Shown here piece by piece: positions 54,599-64,000 of a stretch of 64,000 bases of DNA. Origin of the DNA: Cucumis sativus (Eukaryota > Streptophyta > Magnoliopsida > Cucurbitales > Cucurbitaceae); the NCBI RefSeq assembly GCF_000004075.3, contig NC_026656.2, forward strand, positions 18,734,607 to 18,798,606, read 5' to 3'. The notes under the pieces are model-generated. The model made no database searches. It was not told where the DNA came from and was given only the letters and a program-made list of their open reading frames with translations. The position numbers and the translations under genes were made by a program. Position 1 is the first letter of the stretch. The number at the start of each line of letters is the position of its first letter.

Positions 54599-57500
54599 CT
54601 AATCTTCAACAGTCTGAATCTCGCCCATCATGATTCGGTTACTAACTACATTGAAACCCAAAACTGATGGATTAACCTTCTTCCCTTTCTTTCCTTTCTT
54701 CTTTCCTCCACTCTTTGCAGACCCATCCCGGCCAACAGGGACATCAGGGTCCAGATCACCACCAGCATTGCCTGAATTTACTTCTCGAGAAGCAACAGCC
54801 GATACCTTCCTGTCGTTGCGACTTTGAAATGCAATTTCAAGAACATCTGCTGGGAGCAAATCCTTGTAATTTAGGAATTGATCGATGAAGTCGTGGTCAG
54901 GATCATATGATCCAAGGTTCTCTATTAAATAAAGCTCTGCCTCAGATCTCGACTGCTTCAAGCAGAATTCCAAGAAACTTGTGTCTATAACAGGCAAAAA
55001 GATCGCACTCCATTAATAAAAGATAGTAATAGGACAGTTTTTAATAACCCCAAAATATTTATGTATAAAATTTAAAGAGGCCAATCTAAATTATTTTCTT
55101 GTTTAAACATAAATTGGAGACAAATAATTTCAGAAAAAATAGACATCGGACCAATGAAGACATATTAAACTAAATATATTTAAATATTTCCAGATTTTAA
55201 CACGATCAAGTATTTATATGCTCAAAAGGTGCAATTTTAATCATTCACTTATATATAATAAGAAGAATGACAGTTCAACCGAAGTTATCTAACACTTCAG
55301 AGTAAGAAAATTGCATATATGTCAAATATCGAAAACATTGTGCAAACTATAACCATCCACACAACATAGGACATTTACATTTTTTCAAAGCTACGAAACA
55401 ATCAAGCATTCACATTGGACTTGCATCCACGAGCAAAATGTCTCTTCAACCAAGAAAAAGATACCTTTTATCCCAATGAGCCTTTCACATTCACTCTCAC
55501 ACCAATCTCGGAAGCCCATAGCTTCTACAAGGTGAGGAAAAACTTAATTAGTACATGAGCCAAAGAGGCTTTTGGCAAGAAAAAGTAAATAGGAAAATAT
55601 CCAAACCCTTCCAAGGAAATAAGGACCCTAAAAAGCTAACCTGAATGCTTGGTAACTGGATCTTGTTTGCCTTTCTGAGATGACTGTGCCGGCGAGGATG
55701 AAAGATAGTCAGCTTTGCCACCAGATGATTTTTGGCGACTTAACACCCCAGTTGAAGCTGCTTTTGCAGGAGCATTCCTATTTCCCCAGTTGTTGCTCAC
55801 GAGACGAACATCAACCCTGAAAACAAAAACATGGATTTGTTCCCCTTGATTACCAAGATTATATTGCAGCAATGGCAGTTACAAAAGACAAAAATCCACA
55901 GTGCTACCAAATATACACAAATTATAACCGACCCAGAAGAGGTGGGAAACAAAAGGGGAGTTCAAACTGCATGGACTACAATATTAAAAGGAAAAGTAGC
56001 AATAATATGCCATTGACCCATTAGTAGCATGGACGCTGATAAAGTAAAGGTGGGTTAATCAAGAAAAACCGTACTGCTGATTTTCTTTCTTTGACTCAAT
56101 GGGGCCCCAAAATAAGTCATCGTCTCCTCCATGATTTGACTGAGTAGGAACATTCTGAAGGGGGGATGATGCAGCCTTTGATGGAGAAGAAGCAGAGAGA
56201 GCCCAGGAAGGAGTACTAGTGCTGCTGCTGCGACCAACCTGACTAGGTTGTCCCTTTTGGGGAGTGGGGATTTGATGAGAATGCTGAGCAGCAGAGGTTT
56301 TTCTTCCCTGCTCCTTCTGGATATCCCTCAAAGAAGTGGGTTTGGGGACCTTCCCAGAGTCACTGGAGGACCATGCTGGAGATGGGGCCACGTTAGCAAC
56401 TTCTCCCTTCCAGAGGACAAAGTCACCAAAAGAAGGCCCAGAAGGAATGGCTGGCATTGCTTCCTTCTCCTGCTGGGTTTGGCGGGAGATTTTCCCTTTC
56501 TCATTAGGACTTGAACCAACAGGCACATCGCCAGAAGGGACTGGAGCGGAGGGCTTGGAACCAACACCCTTAGCCTTGGCAGACTTCTTGCGGCTCTTTT
56601 TGGTGTCTTTTGCCTCAATAAAATTGTCATCCATGGGTTCTGCCTGTGTGGCCAAAACACGAGGAGAAGAAGCAATCTGTACAGAGTCAGAAACACGAAC
56701 ATCACTTGCACCAGACTTTTCCATATTGTCTTCTGCCAGTAGATCATGCAATTGGCTCCTTCTAATCTTTGAAATCAATAAATTTTCATGTTTCTCACTT
56801 GATTCTGAAATCACAGAATCTTTATGAATTTCTTTGGAAGCTTTAGGGTCTGAACTGCTCACAATCCCAGCCCAAGGAGTTGATAAACTCATAGAGGTGA
56901 TAGAAGTGGAAATCTCTGATACAGCCGTTTCTGTATGTGCCCTTTTCTGCTCTTCCTCCTGAATTTCCAATAACGACTTTGGCTTGAAACTCGAAGCAAC
57001 TTTCCAAGCTCTTTGGGCAGATTGAGTCTGTGAGTTAAGGACAGAATCGGACCCAACTAGTCTGGCATCATCCTTTACTTGAACAGTATCACCATCGCTC
57101 CAGGTATTCATAGCAGAGGCAGAGCTTTGAATTGGCTGATGGTCTACAACGGAAATTTTGCCATCATCCCCATCTCTGATTTTCCGAGGAGAGGAAGCCA
57201 GATCACTTGATTTTCCCATGATATTATCTGCCTTCAATTTCAAATCATTTTCTGATTTCCCACTTTTTGATTGCTTTGACTGCTGAATAGCAGAATTCTT
57301 AGAGTCCTTGGCCTGGTCTGAGGAAAGTGACTTAGAAGATTTTTGCTTCTTGGTTTTTTTATCAGAAGGCTTTTTAGGTTCCTGTACTTCAATATTTTTC
57401 AGTTCTGTCTCCAAGGTGGTATCATCTTTGCATCCACCCCTTTCAAGTTTTTGCACAGGCATACTAGCTTCTTGAACCTTCAGAACAGGTACACTATCGG

Positions 57501-60500
57501 GAATGGAAACTTCAATATCATGAACTTCTGCTGGTTGTAGAGCAACTGATATATCAGCAGTCTTGAGAGGAAGAGGTTCTACCATGACATCAGATGCAAG
57601 AGATGTGGCAGTTGCATCCAACCTTGGTACATCCTCTCCTATCTGCTCCAAAGCTTGAATAGTGTGGCTATCAGATGACTTCTGTACATGACTCACATCC
57701 TCGCTTGGTTTGCTAGTCAGCCCAGGAAAAAGTGAGACCTCACCAACTATAGATCCAGGTAACATATCTTTTGAACGAGTATCAGTAAGCTGCTCTGGGA
57801 GACCAGGAGTCCAACCCTTCTGCTGAACATTTCCAAACATTTGATGTGGAAGAGCAAGGGAAGGATCTTCAGAATTAACGTTGTAACTGGCTCCCTGGGT
57901 GACTTGCAAAGCCATATTTCCAAAGGGAATCGCACGATCCGTTACGACATTTAAGGGCTTCTGTGAACCAATTTGAAATTTCTCTCGTGGTTGCTGAACT
58001 TGAGATGGATCAGCAGATGCATTTCCAATAGGTATAGGAGCACCTTGTAACTGTCCAAAAGATGGATCGATAAGATGCTGACGTGACTGATGCTCTGATA
58101 GAACCTGCGAGAGCAACTGTTGTTGCTGTAATAACTGTTGTTGCTCTTCTTGTTTCTGCTGCTGCTTAAGTAATAAAAGTTTGTCTAACAATGACATTTG
58201 CTGTGCAGAGAAAGGCACTTGAGAATGCAACTGTAACAAATGCTGCTGTTGCAATTTACTTATCAGTTGTGGATCTTGAGATAAGCTGGACGGAAGAAAC
58301 TTATCTGGAGTTAAGGTAGGATTATCAGTAGCTTGGGCAAGTAAATTTGTCAAGGACGGCTGTGGTTGCAATCTCTGTTGTTGGAAACCAAAAGGTGCCT
58401 GCGAAGGTAAGTTAAGATCATGGTGCAAGTCAAGTTTACTTTGGAGAGGGTCGGGAGCATGAGAAAATTTTGACCACCCTGCAACCTCATTAATGCCAGG
58501 AGGTGCTTTGTCAGATAAGCCTTGTAGAATGGCTGACATGTCTGGACTTTGAGAATGAGAAGTTTGACGAGAATGGTCTATGATTGAAGACAAGAGTTTG
58601 GCCTGCTGAATTGGATCATCTAGGCCTATATCCGGCTTAGATACCTTGGATGTAGCATCTATTCCAGGCCAAAATGCATAAGGGTTGGACAAAGACCTTT
58701 GCCGTTCAAGTTCCATTCTTTTGGCCAACAGGAAAAGGTTATTTCCATTGTCTATTCCCAAGGAAGACAGACTATTAGGATTATTTCCAAAATATCCTGG
58801 CACACCTACACAATAAGCATCGGTATCAATTTAGATATAACTGTAATAGTATAACAAGAATTTTAACAATGCAAAAAAACTTTAAAGGAAAAAGAGAACA
58901 ATTTTCCAATTCACAAATAAAAACAAACCTTCAGAAAAGGCACTCTTCTCGAGAGGTGAAGAACCTATATTTCCAGACATAAGTGACTCCAAAAATCTGT
59001 TTTCAGCTTCCACCGTTGAGCCATGTTTATGCCTTGTCTCATTCCTCAAAGTATCTATTTCATTCAACCCAGTATGAAGCTTCCCCAAGCTACCAAAACT
59101 AGGGTTACCTAATGAATCTGCAAATTCATTCTGCTTCGGTCCACTAAATCCTGGTGGTGGCTTGGCTTTAGATCGTAAATGAGGCATAACATCACCAAGT
59201 GCTGAAAATGGCAAGTCACTTGGTGCATTTGTCGGACGGACAGGTAAATCCAAGCCAAAATACCCACCCTCAAACCATTGAATAATGTCAGCCCCACCAA
59301 ATGGGCCCTGAATTGCCCCAGAAGGATCAATATAATGAAGTTGCAAATCCTCTGCAGCAGGTTGAACTGTTTTCCGCGATAGTTGTTCCTTGTCTAAAAT
59401 CCCTGAAAGCTGCCTTCTAAGGATAGATTCCTCCGCGGTCTGCCATTTAGAATTATCCTTCGCATAAGATGGATTAGTTGCGTTACTTCCCCATCCATCA
59501 TTAAGATTCTTTGAAGACTGCACCCAACCCTTGTCGGGAGTTCCTGAGCTAATGATATTATTAGGATTGTCTCTCCAATCAGGTAAGGATGTATTCAGGG
59601 GTTGCTCAAGTGATGAGGCATCCCACGTGCTGCTAGGATGAATATTGGTACCCCCCTTAACACTCGATTCCCTATTGCCGGGCACCTCATCTGTTTTTCT
59701 CAGAGCATTGTCATCTTCTCTGAAAGCTGCATACATACAGCCGCAGTAGACATCTTCAGAGATAAAAGAGCAAACAGTCCATGCAAAAAATTGAATTTGA
59801 AAAACAAGGATAACAATCCATGACTGAAACAAATGTATCAGGAAAAACCTACAAATTTGAAGAAAAAAAACAAAGGCAAGACAGAGCATTTAAAAGTTAA
59901 ATGTCACAAATTTTCCAGCCATTTCTTATATTTTATCTTCTTTTTCTTTTCTCTTCTTTTCTTAAGATCTATCCTACTGTGGATCTAAAACAATATGATA
60001 AATTAGAACTTCAACTCTAAAATCACCGAAAAGCTTTAATTGACGGGTGAAGGTAAATTTAATATTATTTTATCTAACACTTATACACTTGTAAGCTTGA
60101 AACATGTAGAAGGCCCAACAAGTGGAAATCAATATTAATTGGAGGTGCATATATTGTAGGAGTTCGAACCCAACAACTTCAGACCCTCTTCTAATACCGT
60201 CTTAAATAACCAGTTGACCCAAACGCTTAATTTGACGGATTAAGGTAAATTTAATATTATATGATCTAACATTAACTAAGAGAATTAAAAGAATACTAAA
60301 AGCATTTCTGCCCACATCAATCAAAAAATAGGTAGCAAATAGCAAGAGTAAACTTCTGAACTTTATTTACCCTCCAGTTAAGGTGTAACTTACCTTCAGA
60401 TTTGAATGTGCCACTAGTATGTCCCATCTGCTCCTGAATGGCTTCATTTTTTGACTGTGGCCTGTGATAAGGCACCTGCCTCTCAGTAGAGACCTCTGAA

Positions 60501-63422
60501 TAGTTTGTGTGACCAAGTTTAGTGGTGCTGTCATCTTTATCATCGTTGTAGTCGTCAAACCCATGGGGTAAATCTTCTCTACTGCCTGCTCACAAAACAG
60601 GGTCCAAAGTAGTGAATTCCCCTCTAATCTTTTTTTATTCATACACCAAGCACCAAAATCAAACAACTAAAGGAAAGCATTTCAAACCTAGGGAAGGTGA
60701 AACACCAAGTTTTGTTCGCCTTGCTTGCATAAATTCTGATGAGTTTCGCCCATCCTTTGACACCTGAGGTGCACCACTACTAACAATTTCCCCTTTATCA
60801 ATCCCCTTCAGAAAAGTCTAAAACAGAAAAAGGAAAACATAGTCATTTAAACAACTAAAATGCAAACATAACATGACAGTAGATAATGGTATTTTACCAT
60901 TTCTTCCGTAGTGGGAGCACAAAGAGCAAGAGGCTCCAAAGGTTCATCCAGTGTAAGAGTAGGCACAGGCACAAATACATCTTTTAAAGTTTGCTGTGAT
61001 GTCAAATTGGTAGTCCTGAAAACATCAAGCAACTTTGTCCTGCTATATTTGTAGTAGTAAGGCTCTCTTCCAGATTTCTCGGAAGAAGCTCCAAGATAAT
61101 TGGGAGATGAATATATACTATTGGTAGGATTTACACCAGAACTGATGATTCCACGACCTAAAGAGAAGGTAGGAGGCGTGTTGTCTGCACGTCCACGATG
61201 GGAAAATGCAGGGACTTGTTTGCTTGGAGTTTGGGTTTGATGATGAGGCAGCTCTCCCTTACCTCGACCCTGAGCGGAACTAGACCTCCATGGGCGATAA
61301 TGATCTCCATCTCTGTCATTTTTCCCGTAATTGGACACATGAGAGAAATTTTTGTCAAGATGCAAATCACCATCTCTTCCAGAGTCCACTCGCTTCTCAC
61401 GAAAGCCTTCAGTTTCCTTATCATCAGGGCCCCATCGTGTATTCCATTTGCTCTCACGCCGTTGATCATAATGAACATTATCCCGATTATTTGAATCAGA
61501 CCAGCGTTCTGATGGGCCTCGACGAGATTCCCTAAAGACTCTTGTGGATGAGTCTTCATTCCAACGATCCATCTTGCGACTGTCACCCATTTCTTTCTCA
61601 CCATCCCTCCAACGATCTTTACGCATTGAAGAATTATTTTCTCTTTCTTCATCATGCCAACGGTCACGCCTACCAGTTTCGGAATCAGTCAGGGATGGCC
61701 TAAACACTTCTTTCTTCTTTTGTGTGTCATTCATATCCTCATAATTCTCAGATCCCTTCATCATGTCCATGCGATTCCCATAAGCAGGTTGATGACTGAA
61801 ATGGTTTTCCTACATTTAATATAAAATTTTAATAAGAACAAGAAATATTGTTGGGAATTATAGAGAACGACCCTACAGTTAAAATATTACAGCTGTTTCA
61901 ATATAAAACTGAAAACTCAAATGTCCCCTGTAGTCAAGTATCACAAACATAAGGTGGCATAGATAAATCATAAGGTCTGAGTTCAGATAACACACCCCAG
62001 TTCCAATTCCATGCTTACTCTCCCCTGGCTTAGGCAGAAGCCACTGTGGTGAAAGAGGAATTGGATTTTCAGATCCCTGAACATCTGCATAAAAATATTA
62101 GAGATGAGAAACCCTGCAACATTACGTCCGTGATTACTAAACAGAAATAGTCATGACATTTAATTTTGAAAGACTGTAAAAGACTTGAACTTTAAACTAG
62201 TCCAATGACCATGTAACGTGGCTTCCAGGAAATAGAAATAGTTGTAGAAACAAAACCCATTCGTCAAAATCATTTCTCACAATCTTAAAAACAAATTTTA
62301 ACGAGTAAAACGGGCCAGCCAATGGTCTAACAGTAGCATAATGTATCAAACGTTGGAGTTCAGGTAGGTTAGTACTCACCATTCTGATAAACTCCAGCTG
62401 TGAAACAATAATTGAAAATCATTCAAATAGAGTCATATGCAACACTACTCAAATATATAAATTCCAAAACTAAGTTCACCACGTAAAAAGAAAGAAAAAA
62501 CACATCAAAGTGCAAGACAGAAGTATTTAATGGCTGCAAAATGTCATTTGAAAACCTTGGTTTAGACTAATAGTAATCCCAAAATGACGTTAGTAGGCTT
62601 CAATATGCCATCATCACAGATGTTTCAGTTTTAAAATTCTACAAAACATCCATAAAAATCGAAGAACGCCAATATTCACATTCAGTCGAGCGTTTGACTG
62701 CTGCAATTCAAGTGGTAAGGATAGCAAGAAGAGACAAAAAATTCAGATCCTTCAGAAAACGCGCACCATCAGGATTGGATAATTGTAAAATAAATTAAGG
62801 TTCTCATCTGAATACCAAGTGACTGATATTAACTCACAATTTGCGCTCATCGTGTATTGTCAAGTAGCTTTAGAAAGGCAGTACCTTTCAACTTCAAAAC
62901 AAATAAATTTAACTCAAGCAATGCTCGGAGACTTAACCTCAAAAAGAAGAAGAAGAAAAAATATACAGAGAGAGAAAGATGAAATGACCAGGGCACACAT
63001 TAGCCAAACCTCGAAATTAAAATGGCCGATGGCATTCAAACTCGTTCGTTCATTTTCCAGCAAAACAAAAAGAAACCCCACGAGCCAAATTAAGAATGCA
63101 ACCCAATAATTCGAGACCCATTATCGAAATACCCCAAAAACCCTAACTCCAAGAGCGATAAACATCAGCGCAGTCAGACGATGTCACACCCACACAGCAA
63201 GATTAAACCAAGAACATCCAGGCGTAGAAAAACCCTCAGCTAGGTTAAAACTAAACAGTACAAAACCCCAAGAATAACGATCAAAAAGGGGATGAAAAGA
63301 AAAAGAGTGTAGGAACTTAAAGTGAGTAGAAAAAAAGATAAAGAATAAATACCATTGGCAGCATGGAGAGGACTGGAAACAGAGAGATTGGGACGAGAAC
63401 CAAAGTCGAAGCGGCCGGCCAT
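54599..63422 (-). CDS. EXA1: GYF-domain translational regulator EXA1/GIGYF-like
   Basis: Eleven coding exons on the minus strand: 63422-63353, 62397-62380, 62084-61996, 61809-60898, 60817-60688, 60585-60394, 59726-58929, 58805-56075, 55816-55641, 55524-55465 and 54984-54599. They give about 1,853 residues. Early on is a charged region rich in RDRW and RW repeats. Next is an eIF4E-binding motif YSRTKLL (residues 314-320). The GYF domain lies near 598-645: LHYIDPSGAIQGPF, IIQWFEGGYFGLDLPVR, then GDVMPHLR and KPPPGF. A Gln-rich stretch near 57,990-58,270 and long disordered sequence follow. The C-terminus (FRDWCESECERLIGIKDTSF, FCLKQSRSEAEL, LGFNVVSNRIMMGEIQTVED) matches Arabidopsis At5g42950. 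That protein represses translation, limits NLR immune receptor levels and is needed for potexvirus accumulation. The domain's usual first Trp is Leu, as I recall for this plant branch. Confidence 0.92.
60030..60280. repeat. Dispersed plant repeat fragment in an EXA1 intron
   Basis: The sequence between exons 6 and 7 holds two direct copies of a ~46-base word, GGTAAATTTAATATTATxTxATCTAACA, at about 60,050-60,085 and 60,243-60,275. Between them lie AGGCCCAACAAGTGGAAATC, AATATTAATTGGAGG, AGTTCGAACCC and ACCAGTTGACCCAAACGCTT. I remember this order of words as a repeat widely dispersed in dicot genomes. AGTTCGAACCC resembles a Pol III B box, but I cannot assign the family. Confidence 0.55.
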
Positions 63423-63660
63423 GGATGATCTGGTAGAGTTGCAGAGAGAGATAAAGAGAGAGAGAGAGCGGGATAGATAGAACAACGAAAACCCTTTTCT
63501 TTCTTTAGCTTCGGTTGATGATTGCGCTTAGAACGATGTCGAGAGATGGGGTTACGGTGAGAATATATAAAACGAGATACAATAGATAAACAGAGAAGTT
63601 TCAAAACGGCGTTAGGTTTAAGTAAAAACGACACGTCGTCCCACGACTGATTTAATCCTT
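63423..63660 (-). promoter_or_regulatory. EXA1 leader and core promoter
   Basis: On the minus strand a TATA-like TTTTATATATTCTC lies at about 63,559-63,572. A leader follows with a (CT)n tract (plus-strand GAGAGAGAGAGAG near 63,455-63,468) just before the start codon. The interval has no other frame of interest. Confidence 0.6.
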
Positions 63661-64000
63661 CTTCTTATGATCGTGTCCCTCTTCCTCTCCCTCTCCCTCT
63701 CATCCTTTTTTGCTCTTTCACTTCGTGTGGGAGCGTGACTTCCACGCGTTTATGTATCAATACCAATGGGTGTGAGTTTACGAGTTTATGAGTTCAATCG
63801 TAACGGACACGTAAGAACCACCGTATATTAAATGTTAACAAAATGATTCAATTCGTGATCTTTTCTTTTAATATTTTACCTAAATTTTGTTGATTTTCAC
63901 ATGCTTCTTTCACTTACCATAATGTATCATTCGGTCAACTTAAGACGGTTAAATATTAGGAGTTTGTTTAAATTTGCAATATACCATCTTTAAATTTTGT
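63661..64000. other. Right-end intergenic sequence
   Basis: A CTCTTCCTCTCCCTCTCCCT-type pyrimidine tract near 63,675-63,700 lies upstream of the EXA1 promoter. The rest is AT-rich. No gene is visible before the window ends. Confidence 0.5.

Noticed and set aside
56248-56827. Plus-strand frames of 88 and 163 codons opposite EXA1
   Set aside because: They lie antisense to the long, well-supported exon 8 of EXA1 and show no independent gene signals.

Overview
The window is nuclear DNA from a flowering plant. The genes are split by GT-AG introns, the spacers are AT-rich with microsatellites and transposon debris, and most proteins belong to plant families (BES1/BZR1, IDD zinc fingers, OVATE, PEX11, LPEAT, EXA1). 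Protein sequence and repeat style suggest a eudicot, perhaps Cucurbitaceae. That placement is an impression and was not tested. I saw no prokaryotic operon, CRISPR array or organelle insert.

Layout from left to right. At 1-1190 lies what may be the promoter and leader of a leftward gene whose coding part is outside the window; a roughly 140-bp tandem repeat sits in its first intron. A degenerate GATAC-rich minisatellite follows at about 2.27-2.62 kb. Next come METTL4 (+, 4.1-8.3 kb, 9 exons), a BES1/BZR1 transcription factor (+, 10.9-12.2 kb), PEX11A (+, 13.8-14.5 kb, single exon), a LINE remnant (about 14.8-15.1 kb) and LPEAT1 (+, 17.9-22.4 kb, 8 exons, one intron swollen by foreign-looking DNA). 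They are followed by a DeSI-like PPPDE protease (-, 24.5-25.6 kb, with a 1.6-kb leader intron reaching 27.6 kb) and an INDETERMINATE-DOMAIN zinc-finger factor (-, 30.7-33.4 kb).

From 38 to 51 kb two close paralogues of a signal-peptide plus single-TM membrane protein (-, 38.3-40.2 and 49.1-51.0 kb) flank an unrecognised nuclear-looking protein gene (+, 43.2-46.7 kb) and an OVATE family gene (-, 47.1-48.0 kb). The right part holds a small DUF1195-like membrane protein (+, 51.9-53.1 kb) and the large GYF-domain translational regulator EXA1/GIGYF (-, 54.6-63.4 kb, 11 coding exons).

The genes do not form one pathway. They are an ordinary set of housekeeping and regulatory plant genes: RNA methylation, brassinosteroid signalling, peroxisome proliferation, phospholipid remodelling, SUMO/ubiquitin-type proteolysis, and transcriptional and translational control. 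I found no convincing undescribed system. The most interesting items are the duplicated membrane-protein pair with long tracts of identical DNA, the unrecognised 773-residue protein with an internal repeat, the two frame-keeping stop-free introns in METTL4, and the 18-nt microexon in EXA1. Exon boundaries were read by hand from splice signals and reading-frame continuity, so each joined CDS is a prediction.
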